Source: Sternotherus odoratus
Lineage: Eukaryota; Chordata; Testudines; Kinosternidae
Reading direction: 5' to 3'
Assembly: GCA_032164245.1 (NCBI GenBank)
Contig: JAVMKO010000004.1
Location: 31,163,626 to 31,227,625 of the forward strand
Length of the DNA: 64,000 nt
Of this stretch, positions 34,126-46,939 are shown in pieces (positions within the stretch are counted from its first letter, which is position 1; every line of letters starts with the position of its first letter). A model generated the notes under the pieces. The model ran no database searches. It saw only the letters and a program-made list of their open reading frames with translations, and had not been told where the DNA came from. The position numbers and the translations under genes were made by a program.

Positions 34126-34969
34126 CCTAGTATCTTAATGCTGCAGATAATATGATGAAAAGGAGACAAATTAATGAGTGCCACCTTCTTTCTCCATTTG
34201 ATTTTCTTATGTTCATAAGATCATCTGCTGTAGATCCCATCTCTTAAGTTAAACTTAGTGGAACTATTTTGAAAATGCTGCTTCTTATTTTTAATTTTAC
34301 CATTTCTTCTACAGAACATACACCTACTACCCATATGTTATGTGTTTATTGTTCTGGAGTAATGCATATCCAAGGGCTGATTCCCCTGTACTTTAATCCA
34401 TATTTATGCTTCTGTAATTTCATGTTAAATCAATGCAAAACTGGAATAACACCATGGTAAATGAGGCTCACTCAATATTGCTGCAACTTCCAACACAGCT
34501 TATCTCCATTTAGAAATAAGAAAAGTTACAGCTTTCCTTTTTTTTCCATTGTTATTAATAATCACTGTTAAGTGTCAACTTAAAATTCTAAAAGTGAATT
34601 TATAAATTGCATTTTATCTTTCATAGCATTTACTATACGAGTGTTGTTATAAAAGAAAGATACAACTCTTCAAACAATCTTTGGTCCATTGCATTCACAA
34701 AAATTAATTTCAAGCCTCCTACTCTATGTGTTCTTGAATATTACTTATGAATCAGAACTGTAAATATTTTCTTCACATAATTTTTAAACTGACTCCTTGG
34801 GTTTGGTAGGAATGGGTGTTAATATGAATAGCATTTTCTTTCTTATATTATAAAATAAATCTACAGCAATGCCATTTATACCTGCCTCAATATACTTAAT
34901 AATAAAATGTATCACTGATATAGTACTTGGATAGTTACCTGAGTATTTCTTGGCTTTGCTATTTGTGAA

Positions 34970-35063
34970 TACTCCATTGACGTAAATAGGACTTAAGCAG
35001 GTGAAACATATAAAGCAATTGCTTTAGTGCTTTGTTGAATAGGGATAGACATGCTTAAGTTGT
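34970..35063. repeat. Ancient amniote repeat (aagcatgcttaa type)
   Basis: 'ccattgacgtaaataggact' then 'taaagcaattgctttagtgc' and 'atagacatgcttaagttgtg' match the diverged '...tggacttaagcacatgcttaa...' repeat. Confidence 0.55.
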
Positions 35064-36934
35064 GTGGGTTGCTGTATAGGTTCTATTGCCACTCAGCCAA
35101 GTGTGTATTCTTCCTTTATATGCGGTGTGTGTGTGTGTGGATGTTTATCTGAAATATTCAGACTTCTAGAATCTACAAAATGGGGAGAAAGCCTGAAACA
35201 CTGTCTCTGATGTAATTTCCACTACTGATCCTAGACATGGCAACAGACTCTCTCTCAAGTTACTTCTGTAACTTCACTTCTGGCCCTTGTCCAAGCCAAA
35301 AGTGCAAAATCTTATGAACATAGAAAACACATAATTCTTTATATTACAAACCCTTAAAATGAAAATCAATTCGAGTTCAGTTCTAGAACTGGGTGAAGGA
35401 TCAGGGATTTGGCAGGAGAAATTCTCACATACCATAGGAACTTTAAAATATGAACTCATTAAACATCTGCAAGTCTACTGAGGGGGAGGAGCAGCAAAGA
35501 ACTTTAAAACTTGCTGTTTTCTGTTCTGAGGGGGGATCTTTGAAGATTCTGTGATACAGTCAAGTACATTGATACAATAATCTGAAAGAAGAATCTGACT
35601 ATAAAAACTTGCCATCCACTTTGATCCACCATTATTTTTCAGGTATTACATCGATCAGTTTTACAGTGTGTTATAAGGGGAGCTTAAAGCAGGCTTTTCA
35701 CTGACTCAGTGGTGCTTACAATGGATATCCCCAATCACTTTTCAAGAGCATTCTATCAAGTTCAGTTTATAAAGATTACTTTAACCCATTATGGATGTTA
35801 TTTTTCTAAAAAAAACAATATTGTCATTCATCAGTTATCACTGGTGAGAAACAGCTTAGACCTTTAAGGCAGAAATATAGAAGATCTTGTCAGAATAGAT
35901 CAGGAGCTCAGATAAAATAGACAAAAATATAGCATTGTCAAATCTCTTATTTGAGTGGGAGTACACTAATACTTGGTTGTCCCTCAAAAGAACTTCTGTC
36001 CTAGAAGCAGTACTGGCTGGTGGGCGTCTAAGATTTGCTTCACTTAAATACATTTATTTCTGAATTTTAGCACAAATGAAACCAAAGGACTGATACTAGA
36101 GCTATGAATAGTGCATGCAAGGCACAGTACACCGAACACAGAGCTAACAACCAATACACACAGTCCTGACCTTCCACACTCCTGTTATCCCAGCCTTGAG
36201 CCTCTTCTGCTTTGAGAATCCTTTGCAAAGATGTATTCATTGGCTTTGTGAAACAGCTAAATAATTTGACGTTCCCAGATTGTATTGCTGTTGGATAATT
36301 TCAGGGATAAAGGAACCCAGTCAGCTTCGTTCTGAGGTTGCTGTTCCATTCATGGTAGGGATCAGTACTGGCCATAAAATTATAATTTAATCATTCAATG
36401 ATGTACTGAAATGCCAGATATGCAGCATGATTCTGTCCTATGCTCAGTTCCACTCAGCAAAGCCCAGTTCTTTCTCCCTTATTCCCAGGGCCACTCCTGG
36501 TACTGCTGGTAGCCAGAATTGCTTCCCAGTAACTCCAATTTGTCTCACTGGTGCAAGTACCTTAGTGGATTTGATGTCAGGGGAACATAACCATAGTATG
36601 ATGGAGCTCCACTACATCCACTTCCAGTTTCTTGCCTAACTGATATAGCCTCTATGCCAAGCAGGGAAGGAGATGTAGGCTGTAGATCTGGCATAATGAT
36701 ATCCACAGAGTGTTCCTTTCCAACAGAGGAATTCTCTATTGACCAGCAGAATTTAGAATTCTTAAATCCTAGAAAATCACCCTGAAAGATATTGTATTTC
36801 TTGGATGAAGCTAATTTGTGTGGGAGCGATACATATAGTCAAGGAACTGCAGTCTGTGCTGATTCACAGAAATTCTTGCAGATTGCTTCATTGACCTCAT
36901 GCTGTTTTGGATGAAAATCTGCCTTCAGAGTTAA

Positions 36935-37045
36935 TCATTTTTATTATTAATTAGTATTATTTGTATTTTCATAGTTCTTAGGAGCCCCAGTCACAGACCA
37001 GGACATTGTTGTGCTAGGCACTGTGCAATCCAAGAATAATACCCC
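36935..37045. repeat. Dispersed repeat, possibly LINE-derived
   Basis: 'attagtattatttgtatttt' and 'taggagccccagtcacagac', 'caggacattgttgtgctagg', 'cactgtgcaatccaagaat' match a common reptile/bird repeat ('taggagccccagtcatggaccaggaccccattgtgctaggcgctgt'). It may be the 3' end of an L2/L3-like LINE or its SINE. Family and strand not certain. Confidence 0.6.
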
Positions 37046-37280
37046 TTTACCTGCTATATACCTGCTACCCTTTCTTTTGTGCATTTCATTTATTGAAGCA
37101 TCAGCCTCTGCTTATTTTTTACCCAATGAAAAATCTTTACTGTTTTTCCATAGGTCTAAATTTCCTCAATTTTTTTGATATAACAATTGCTGTCCTTTTT
37201 ATTTTCGAATGTATAATGAATTTTTCTTCCAAATTGTTAGCAAGAAAACAATCCTCTTTTGCAGCAAAGAGAAAAGTCAA

Positions 37281-37344
37281 ATGATCCAAAGCCCATTGAC
37301 ATCAATGGAAAAAAACACTGATGTGTAGGATTTGGATCGGGCCC
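37281..37344. repeat. Palindromic amniote repeat fragment
   Basis: 'atgatccaaagcccattgac', 'atcaatgg', then 'tttggatcgggccc'. Same type as 31427 but one arm is more decayed. Confidence 0.6.
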
Positions 37345-38248
37345 TTTTAATTTAAATGATTCTAAGCCTCATCTATCACAGAACATGATCTTACTTATAA
37401 TAGTTCTGCTAACTAGAATGATCACCTTTATTAGAGTGAGTCTTCCTAATGGCTGCTGGAAAAGTTAAGCTGAAAGATGTACTGCCATTCATTTATAAGA
37501 CCCCAGATGCTGAACTCCCCCTCCCATGATTCTTTCCCCTCCCCAAACGAGCTCCCTGCCAGTTCAAGGTAAAGGAATTCTGCCAGGCCATATGCTTTGC
37601 ACATTTCTCTTTGAGGGCATAGCTGCTGTTCCTCTGGCTCTCACGGTGCACATCTCCTGCAACCAGATGGGCATACAGCCAGTGTTTGAAGACATTCTGC
37701 CACAGAAATGTCAGTGTAAAACAGATTCAAAATTATGCATGGCGATTTAGGATCATAAGATGTCAGGTTCATATTTCAGTATGTAATACAGAGATTGTTA
37801 TTTATACTAATTCAGCAGCTAGGATAACAAAATATTTATATATCTAAGCATTGCTATGTATGCTGCCTGCATGCCCAACTCTCTCTTAGTGCACCCAGCT
37901 GCCATCACAATCCATAAATTCTGGTGCTTCCAGCTGGCAGATTGCAAAACAGCAGTGCTATGTCCTTTTCAGTGCCCAGATCATGCGCCAGTCAGTGTTT
38001 ACACTCAGCTCCCTGGGCATTATGAGACCAGTACCTCTATATCCCATGCCTATTCCTACCTTTATACTGCCGACATACAGCTCTTTACTCTATAGAGAAT
38101 AATTCTCATACCACCTGAAATCTCACAGTGCAGTAATTTACATTTTCCTTACAGTCATATTCTGCTCTCACCTAGTCAAAGGATTTCAAGTTATTTACTT
38201 CTTCCTGTTTACCTGTTTGCCATTCACTTACAGAGATTGAAAGTCCCT

Positions 38249-38998
38249 TGTCAGAGTGGGGGTACCCCAGCCTTTGTGCTCTTGAGTACAAAAACTGGGA
38301 CTCTTATCTAGCCCAAACCACTTAACTTAGCTGCTTCCCAGCCAAATTAAGTCCCTACACCCCGAGAAACCCCCCTTTTTCCAGTGGGGTTCTTGGGAAA
38401 CCATGGCTACCACCATCCAGGTGTACTTCCAAAACCTTGGAGGGGCACCCGGATTTCCCCAAAACCCTAACTCTGTCCCCCTCCCTGAGAGCCAGAGTCA
38501 GACACCTGGAGGCTGCTTCCCCTCCCCCTTCACCCTTCCCGGCTGAAGGCAGAGACAGCCTCCATTCCTCAGCTGATAACCTGAGCTGATTCCTTTACCT
38601 TCTCCCCCACCTCCTCTCTTCCCAGTGAAGAGAGAGAGACTTTAAGGGAATTAAACCAAATGTTTTATAACTAAAAGATTTAATACAGAAAAAGAATAAA
38701 ACAGAGATACATTACACTTCACAATCTGGGGTTCCCTAACTCCCCTCTAAAAAGGACCGAGACACCCCAATAGGCACAGGCTTATAATATCAGAGATCAC
38801 TTACAATCAGCTAAGTAGAAATATAAGAGAAGAGTAGAGTCATCTTAATAGCCAAAGATGCTCCAAGACCCGTTTCCAGCTACATGGCCAGCAAAACGAA
38901 ACTGAACTAAAAACTCCTCCCTCCCTCATGGCAGGGAGCTCTTACATATCTTGTTTTCAGATAACATTAACCCTCTCCAGCCCTTTACACTTATGACA
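38249..38998 (-). mobile_element. Solo LTR with perfect 5-bp TSD
   Basis: The plus strand begins 'tgtcagagtgggggtacc' and ends 'ctttacacttatgaca' (LTR start TGTCATAAGTGTAAAG when read on the minus strand). The pentamer 'tccct' occurs just outside both ends (38244-38248 and 38999-39003). It carries an A-rich middle ('aagatttaatacagaaaaag') shared with 49272-50028 and 25867-27774. No second LTR or genes follow, so it is the product of LTR-LTR recombination. Superfamily (ERV or Gypsy) unknown. Confidence 0.9.
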
Positions 38999-41900
38999 TC
39001 CCTTGATTGCACAGATTTCAAAATAAGTATCTTCAGTCAACATATTTTATTAGATCTGCCACCAACCAGTCACATTCAAATCTTACAATAAATTATAATT
39101 AAACAATAAACAATAAATTTAGTTAACTGATCCTAAACTTTCTCTTTCCACATCCTCTACCCCTAACCAATTCACACAAAATTTAGCAAACTAGTTAGAG
39201 ATATCCCCATTTCTCTCAGCCTTAGCCAGATTCCAGTAGCTTCCATAACAGTCTAATATAGGTTGATATAACTAGTCAGACTTACTAGCATTCACAAAGG
39301 TTTTAGCACTCTTGACCAGCAGTTCAGGCTCATTGCTTTCTAAACTATAGTCCAGTCACTTTAATCACTGATCAACAACTTGAGGTCCTTCTCAATCCCA
39401 CATTATCGTCCTCTTTGTGACAGCTACACACAGCAACTCATCATACATTTGTTATCCAAATTGCTTCTGTATGGCTGCTGCCCTCCTTACTCTGCTGAAT
39501 CTACAGTAAGCAGAAACCGCTTCCCTTCTGAAGCTTGTTTCTTTTTAGGACATAATGTTGACTTTAACTCTGGGAATTGTTACCTTCTCCTGCTTAGAAC
39601 ACTTTTCCAGATCATTGCTTTTAAATATTTTGACAGTCTCCCCTGAACCAATGGAAAAAAAAATTTTAGTCCTCTCATTGCATTCATGGCAATGGAGAAA
39701 TGGATCCGGAATTGGCACTATTGCCTCTCCAGGCTCCAGGGAGTGAGGCATTTCCCTCTGTACACTCCCTCTCCTCTAAATCTTGTTGCTCTACTCTCCC
39801 TTCCTCTGACTGCTGAAAAGGCTCCTTCTTCCTCTTCCAATTCCTTGCCCAGAATTAGGAGTGTCTTCTGGGTTCTTCCCCTCTCCTCCTGATTGAAACA
39901 AGAAGCATCTCTGGGATACTTCCCCTCTCATCCCAAAGTCAAATTCTCCAGTGCCTCTGATACAAGATTTGCCGCTTGCTCTGCCCATATGTTACAGACA
40001 GATTGCTGTACCAGTCATGGGCAATGGAGAGGAAGTTCAGCACATGAAGGTCAGGAGCTCTAACAGAAGTGCCACTACAGCATCCTCTGCTTCCTCACAA
40101 AAATGAGAGGCAAAAGAGAAACACATGAGTGAACCAAAGTATGAACAATTTGGTTTGCTGTTCTAAAACTATCCCAAGAGGCCAACTTTACCGATGAGTG
40201 GAGTTAGTGCAAGAGGAGTGCCTACCAATTTGAGGTTAGAATACTCAACAATATTAGAATGACAGAGTTCTTAAATCTGGAAGGAATCTATAGAACTTAA
40301 TCTAGCTCTGTCCCTGACTGTGTCTCCAATAGACACTTAGCATGGTCCTTCTACATGTACAGACTTTGTTTTTAAACTAGGTTTGCAGGTCCTCTACACA
40401 AATATGAAACATGACTTATCCTTGACTAGGAAAAACAGCAGTTAAAGCAGCTTATGAACACTCCTTACTCCCTCTCCCGGGCTTTTCTTGTATATATAAT
40501 TTTCCTGTTAGTTTCTCATGCTTATATTTAACATTTTGAATTCTAATCTATGGAAAATCCTCCTCTCTCAAGAATGTTTTCACTTCAAACGGGTTAAGGG
40601 AAAGCAGACAAGAAGAATTTTTTATTAATAACCCCACACACTCCCGCAGAACAATCAAATCCCAGAACTTAAATGTTTCTAGGTAATATTCTCTTTAAAA
40701 TATCTAAACATTATGAGCCAAATTCTATGATGGTTTAATTCAAGTAAAAGAGAAAGACTCCTGTGAGAAGACAACATGAATAGTCATGATGACTCCATTC
40801 TGCGTAAGGAGGTCAAACTCACAGGATTTCCTTTCTTTAGTGATCTTCCCTTCTGATTTTTTTGCTCTGACTGTTATAATATCAGGATCTCTCTGGTTGC
40901 TACAAAATGCTTTCTCACCAAGACCTTTCTTTCTATACAACCCTTTGCCTATATATCTTTGGCCTAACTTAAGTTCTCACTTACACAATTAGGTATATGT
41001 GCTTACATCTAGATGACCATATATATGGGCAAAATAATTTATTTCTGCATGGCGGGTATTTGCAAACTCAAGTTTGGTGAACGTAAATATACATGAGCAA
41101 TTGTATAGACAGGACTTGGAAAATCTGAGTCAAAAGATCTTAAAGGATAAAGTCTAGATAAATTCATGGATACACAAAATCAATATATCCATATATATAT
41201 ATACATATATCCATCCTAACTCTGCACTTTCTCTTGCTGGGATACAGTTGAAAGAAACATGCACCAATAACGCCCATTCATTGGTATTTATTTGTATGTG
41301 ATTTTTTCATACAGCTTGACTATAAGATAAATGGCAGTTTTCAATACATTCCCAAAGTACCTTAAGTTTGGATGCTATATATAGCATAAATAGCTAAAGA
41401 ATATGCATACAAAACAGAAAAAAAATTCTGCCTCTTTTATATTTCTGGTTATTTCACTGCAAGATAATATTTTATATTTCAAATCTTTCTTATCATATGA
41501 TTTAGACTTCTGGAAACGTAAGAAGCGTTTTTGTCTGTGGTTAGTGACCAATGCTACTAAAGCCAAGACTCAAAAGTACCTTCACTCAAACTACTAGTAT
41601 TTTTGCGGTTGCTGCTCAATATGAAGTTAGAAGGGGAGAGAAGGAGGAGTGGAATATATAAAATAAAGTAGAATGTGTATATGACAGGCTTATAAAAAGA
41701 TTTTTTTATTTTAATACTGCTCTGGTAATATTAGGTAATTTGCAATATATGTGATCTGCAATATACATGAAAGCTGTGTAGTTTTAAATTTCAACCCACA
41801 TTTTCATTACATTGTTTACCTATTTCTTTTATACTCTCTTTTTGTGTGATTCTTTTTTGTTAGTTATAGAATCTCAGAATGATATAAATTTTCTTTAAAT

Positions 41901-42197
41901 GCTATTCTTATGCATGAAACATTAGAGGTGCATTTTAAGAATTTCTGGCCAAATGTTGCTCTTACTTATACCTAACAAACAGGCTAATATGAATGAAATT
42001 GAAGGAAGAATTTGATGCCAAGGGACAAAATGTTACTCATGATGGGTAGATCCTGACTCTCGGCCAGATGGCAAGCACTTTATTCCCACTACTGACTACT
42101 TACTCACACAATAAATCCCATTCCCTCCCATAAGCAAAGTATTAGTCACCAAGTCAGAATGACAGAATAGGGCCTTAATTGTGCACTTCACAATAAT
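38999..42197. other. Mostly unassigned DNA; possible old CR1 scrap near 40265
   Basis: 'agagttcttaaatctggaag' (40265-40284) resembles the antisense CR1 tail but is too short and diverged to call on its own. An AT dinucleotide-rich patch occurs at 41183-41214. No gene recognised. Confidence 0.4.
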
Positions 42198-42202
42198 TGG
42201 AC

Positions 42203-42999
42203 TGTAATGAGGGTCAATAGGCCCACTGTGCCACTGGGCGGGGGGAGGGCTACTACCCCTTTTGGACAGCCATGGTCACACCTCCCCGTTACTGGGGAAT
42301 TAGGGTCGGGAGGTGTGCCGTCCCTAGTCAGCGGCGCACCCCTCAGGCAGGGGAGCACCGGCAGAGAGTCCGCGGCGCGCCCCTCAGGCAGGGGAGCGCC
42401 GGCAGAGAGTCCGTGGCGTGACCCTCAGGCAGGGGAGCGCCGTCAAGAGTCCACGGCGGGCCCCTCAGGCAGGGGAGCGCTGTCAAGAGTCTGGGGGTGT
42501 ACTTCACAGGCGAGGGGGGCACCAGCAGGACTCAGGGTCGTTGGCCGTGTGGAGCTCTGGATCCCCTTCAGCGTCCGACTCCATCAGCCACGCGGGGTGC
42601 TGCTGGGGTCGGGCAATCCCCCAGGGTACTCTGCTCTTGGCAGCTCCGGTTCTCCCTCAGCTTTGGCCTCTGGCAGGTCTGGGTCCCCGCTGAGCTCCGG
42701 CGGTCCCTCGGGGTACTCCGCAGCAGGCAGGTCAGGAAACCCCAGTCCTTCCTGTAGAGGAGGGTTTCCGGGGTCCAGGGCCTTCCCTGGCTCGGCAGCA
42801 AGGGGTGGAGGGAGCAGCCTGCGTCTGCCTCCCTCCCTTGTGCTGCCCTGACTGAGCTAGGGGCCCCGCCCTTTATACTTCCTGTTCCACCCCTCCTCTT
42901 CCTGGGGGCAGGGCCAGCTTGGTCTGGGCCCGCCCACTCTGGCTGAGAGAGTGTTTCTTTACCCTCCAGCTCAGAGGGAGGCCACAGTGCCTCCCAACA
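42203..42999 (-). mobile_element. GC-rich solo LTR with perfect 5-bp TSD
   Basis: Runs from 'tgtaatgagggtcaatagg' to 'gaggccacagtgcctccc' plus 'aaca' at 42996-42999. 'tggac' is duplicated immediately outside (42198-42202 and 43000-43004). On the minus strand it begins TGTTGGGAGGCACTG and contains a TATA-like gaagtataaagggc box (antisense of 42871-42884). A 41-bp unit with 'cctcaggcaggggagcgcc' is repeated four times (42341, 42382, 42423, 42463). The proline/glycine-rich open frames here are not proteins. Confidence 0.88.
42325..42495. repeat. 41-bp GC-rich tandem repeat in LTR
   Basis: Four units with core 'cctcaggcaggggagcgcc', period 40-41 bp. CpG-rich, part of the LTR at 42203. Confidence 0.88.
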
Positions 43000-43403
43000 T
43001 GGACACAACTGGAGGAAAAAGAATTTATTTTCAAACTGTGTATGCATATTTTGAATAATGTGCTGGGGGTAATATTATTGGTTTAAATGCACAAATCTAT
43101 ATATATAAAAGTCAAGTGGTGTATGTATGTGTGTATGTATGTATGTATGTATGTATGTACGTATGACTGCGAACTCCTCCCGCACCGTTTGAGCCAGAGA
43201 CTTGAAATTTGGTACAGTGAGGGGTCTTGGGGTCTAGATGCTGGTAAGGGTCGAAAAATTTTCGGATCTCACCTCTGACGCCCCCCAGGGGTGAAAGTCT
43301 TTCAGGGCCAATCACATCGGCTGGGCGGTTAGGTGGTGATGATGTCATAATACCCCCCTCCAACAGACACCTCACTCGCTCAGCTCACCCCTCCCTCCTC
43401 CAA

Positions 43404-43628
43404 CGGAACCCCGGAGATCCCTCAGTTCTCTGCCCCTCCCCCCTCCCAACGGAACCCCGGAGATCCCTCCATTCTCTGCCCCTCCCCCCTCCCAACGGAA
43501 CCCCGGAGATCCCTCAGTTCTCTGCCCCCCCCCCAACAGAACCCCAGAGATCCCTCAGTTCTCTGCCCCTCCCCCCTCCCAACGGAACCCCGGAGAGCCC
43601 TCAGTTCTCTGCCCCTCCCACCTCAACC
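43404..43628. repeat. 46-bp tandem repeat, 5 copies
   Basis: Units start at 43404, 43450, 43496, 43537 and 43583 with 'cggaaccccggagatccctc' and 'agttctctgcccctccccc'. One unit is 41 bp. Confidence 0.92.
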
Positions 43629-43736
43629 CCGGACTCCATCAGCTCTGTGCCCCCCCCCCCACCTGCGAAGGTCCCCGGAATCCCTCGGCTCTGGACCCCC
43701 TTTCCCCCTGCGACGGATCTGAGTTGGGTTTGGTGG

Positions 43737-45000
43737 GACGGTAAGTGAGGTGGGGGTGTCGGGTTCGGTCGGGGGGTGAGGTGGGGGTGTTGGGGTTGGT
43801 CAGGGGGTGTTGCGGTTGGTGGGGGGGTGAGGTGGGGGTGTTGGGTTTGCTTGGGGGGGTGAGGTGGGGGTGTCGGGTTTGGTCGGGGGGTAAGTGAGCC
43901 GGGGGGGTGTCGGGGTTGGTCTGGGGGGGTGGGAAGGTGTCGGGGGGGTGAGGGGTGTGGTGTGGGTGTTGGGTTTGGTCTGGGGGGGGGGGGAAGGTGT
44001 TGGGGTGGGTGCCCAGACCAAACCCGACACACACCCCCGGCTCACTTACCCCCCGACCAAACCCGACACCGCCACCTCACCCCCCCACCAACCGCAACAC
44101 CCCCTGACCAACCTCAACACCCACCCCTCACCCACCCCAACACGTTCCCACCCCCCCAGACCAAACCCGACACCCCCTGGCTCACTTACCCCCCGACCGA
44201 ACCTGACACCCCCACCTCACCCCCCCACACCAATCGCAACACCCCCAGACCAAACCTGACACCCCCCGGCTCACTTACCCCCCGACCGAACCCGACACTC
44301 CCACCTCACCCCCCCAAGCAAACCCGACACCCCCACCTCACCCCCCACCAACCACAACACCCCCTGACCAACCCCAACACCCACACCTCACCCCTCACCC
44401 ACCACGACACCTTCCCACCCCCCCAGACCAAACCCGACACCCCCCCGGCTCACTTACCCCCGACCGAACCCGACACCCCTACCTCATCCCCCCAAGCAAA
44501 CCTGACACCCCCACCTCAACCCCCCACCAACCACAACACCCCCTCACCAACCGCAACACTCACCCCTCACCCACCCCAACACCTTCCCACCCCCCCAGAC
44601 CAAACCCTACACCCCCCGGCTCACTTACCCCCCGACCAAACCCGACAACCCCACCTGACCCCCCCAAGCAAACCCAACACCCCCACCTGACCCCCCGACC
44701 AAACCCGACACACCCCCCCCCCCCCCCGGCTCACGGTGCACTGTGTAGCACACAGATTATTAAATACACTGTTCGGTCGGGGGGTGAGGTGGGGGTGTCG
44801 GGTTTGCTCAGGGGGTGAGGTGGGGGTGTCGGGTTTGGTCGGGGGGTGAGGTGGGGGTGTTGGGTTTGTTTTGGGGGGTCAGGTGGGGTTGTCGGGTTTG
44901 GTCGGGGGGTAAGTGAGCCGGGGGGTCTTGGGGTTGGTCGGGGGGGTGGGAAGGTGTCAGGGTGGGTGAAGGGTGGGTGTTGGGGTTGGTCAGGGGGTGT
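43737..45000. repeat. G-rich/C-rich minisatellite, three alternating blocks
   Basis: Units of about 30 bp such as 'gtgaggtgggggtgtcgggt' plus 'ttggtcggggggt' run on the plus strand at 43737-44010 and 44770-45000, and the reverse complement runs at 44015-44740. 'gtaagtgagccgggg' is the variant unit. Blocks are inverted relative to one another. Confidence 0.9.
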
Positions 45001-45060
45001 CAACTGTCTGCCCCCTCCCCACCTCCGACTGACCCGAGCAACGCCGGGCACTTATGCTAG

Positions 45061-45772
45061 TATAAGTATAAAATTAACTTATCTCAGAAACCATCCTATA
45101 GAACTAAATACATTTTTCCCACGTCAAAGAGTTTATTTCTCTTCAAGTAATTTTGTTATGTGTGTGTGTGTGCTGGGTGAAAATACATGACTGAAAAAAA
45201 TAAAAAAATAAAATACAAAATATTGTTTTAGCAAGGATAACAACTCTCAATACTTATTCTGAGGAATAGAGCAGAATGAATCACATTCATAGGTGTGTAC
45301 ACTAAATGAAGAAATCAATGCTTTCTTTTAGCAAAAGCACTCTTGGGAATAGGGAAATCAGAGCTGCAAAAAAACTAACCAAGTTTGCCTGACAGGTTTC
45401 CCAAACACTCTAGATTGGTGGTGCACTGGGTGTAAGGTAAGGCTGTCAGTCCCCACTCTAGTAGAATCATGTGGCTTGTTCTGCATCCCAAGGGAAGCTG
45501 ACAACTACACTGTTTTCAACCTCGCACTTTGAACACTCAAGGAAGCTTCATTGATTGTAGGGGTTAATATTTTACCCTTTGGAGCTGGTATAGTTTACAG
45601 AAAGAGATGAACACAATTAATAGGAAAACAATTAATTAGAAAAAAAACCCTAAAAACCAGAAAATGGAGCCTTTGTTGCTGCTGTAAAGGGAAGAAGAGG
45701 AAGAAAGGAGAGGAGGGATGAAGGGGAAAGAATACTGAGCACAATGATTTCAAGTAATAAATAGCTGGGTTG
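45061..45772. other. No gene recognised; short TG run
   Basis: (TG)n at about 45157-45171, otherwise unique-looking DNA. Confidence 0.4.
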
Positions 45773-45773
45773 A

Positions 45774-45840
45774 TATCCTGGCCCCACAGAAGTCAGTGGC
45801 AAAATTCCCATTTACTTCAATCAGCCAGAATTTCAACCCT
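45774..45840. repeat. Palindromic amniote repeat fragment
   Basis: 'ctggccccacagaagtcagt' and 'catttacttcaatcagccag' form an inverted pair. Same type as 34062. Confidence 0.55.
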
Positions 45841-46670
45841 GGAGCCTGATCTAGCACTCCATTACACAAGTGTGACATACAAATATTAGTGAAATTTTAT
45901 TACCATAAAAATGGTGCGAGAGAGCTAGTTCAGGAAACCCAAGTGTTGAGAATGTTTAATGGAACACTCTTACAATGTTATGTAGCTTTCTTACTTGTTA
46001 TAACTTTCCAGCAATAATGTGTTTTTATTAAATGCCAGGTCATTTTTTGGAATTTTACCAGCAAAATCGGCCATTGTATCCACATTTCAGTTTTTCAACA
46101 ATCTTTTGACAATGATTGTGGATTAACAACTCTGAAAAGAAAGCTGACTGTAGCCTCATTCTACCCACTATCATGGAAAAAAATATGCAGCTGATTCTGC
46201 ACAGTTAAGGCTAATAATACAGAATGCTGTGGCTCAAAGAAGCAGAAACTATTATGAAAGAAATGCTTCCGGGCTTGAACTGATAGCTACTGAATTGCTA
46301 CAACTCCTTGTTAGTAAAAAAAACCCCAACCCCTACATGATCTAAATGTAAATCCTCTGCCTGATTCAGAGAAGGAACCTGAACCTGGTTCTCTTATATT
46401 CAAGGTATAACTGGTGAATGGCTTTTCAGGGCTATGTCTCTCCTTCTCCTGAACCTGATAACTCTTTCATGTAAGAACTCTTTCCTATGAAAGGTTTGGG
46501 GTTCAACAAATTGAGATTTTTGTTGAAAATTTCCCAGCCAACTGTAGATCTAATACTCACAGGTTGTTCACCACGTTGCCTAAAGAAACACTTCTTTACT
46601 TCTGTATTACTGAATGGGAAGCAAAACTCCCTCAAGTTTTCACAATAAAAATCCCCGGACAGGAAGTTTC

Positions 46671-46700
46671 TATAAACAAACAAACAAATAAATAAATAAA
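46671..46700. repeat. (CAAA)n/(AAAT)n simple repeat
   Basis: 'aaacaaacaaacaaataaat' then 'aaataaag'. Confidence 0.9.
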
Positions 46701-46939
46701 GACACTTAGAAAAGGAAACATGTTTTTTCCTTCTATATAAAAAATGCTATATAACTTCTCTCAGTCACATCAAAAGTGTTGACCTCTGCTCTGCTCAGTG
46801 GCATTAAACCAGTATTGATCCTACCTCAGGAATAACGTGGTCGAAATTTAAATAATTAGTTCACACACATGCACATGCACACAAAAATATAACAATAATG
46901 AAGAAGATGAGATAGCAAAACTGAGCCGAAGCCAGACTT

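Larger units (their letters stand above)
43096..45060 (+). mobile_element. Helitron with inverted G/C-rich minisatellites
   Basis: Left end is TCTATATATATAAAAGTC after an A (43095). Right end is a hairpin region 'cccgagcaacgccggg' (45034-45049), then CTAG at 45057-45060, followed by T (45061). TC...CTAG inserted between A and T is the Helitron signature. It is 1965 bp, non-autonomous, with no Rep/helicase. Its inside is made of repeats: (GTAT)n (43120-43165), five 46-bp C-rich units (43404-43628), then G-rich (43737-44010), C-rich (44015-44740) and again G-rich (44770-45000) minisatellite of the same sequence family. Up to 253 codons are open across it, all repeat-derived. Confidence 0.85.

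Noticed and set aside
42207..42851. Open frame of 214 codons with Gly/Ser-rich repeats
   Set aside because: It is produced by the 41-bp tandem units of a solo LTR.
43120..43165. (GTAT)n run considered as regulatory
   Set aside because: It is a simple microsatellite near the Helitron 5' end, of a kind common in that family.
43404..43628. Regular 46-bp repeats, considered as a CRISPR-like array
   Set aside because: The units are contiguous without unique spacers, the genome is vertebrate, and there are no cas genes.
43929..44690. Open frame of 253 codons, the longest in the window
   Set aside because: It reads through the C-rich minisatellite in the Helitron as Pro/Thr/His repeats; other frames and the opposite strand are equally open.
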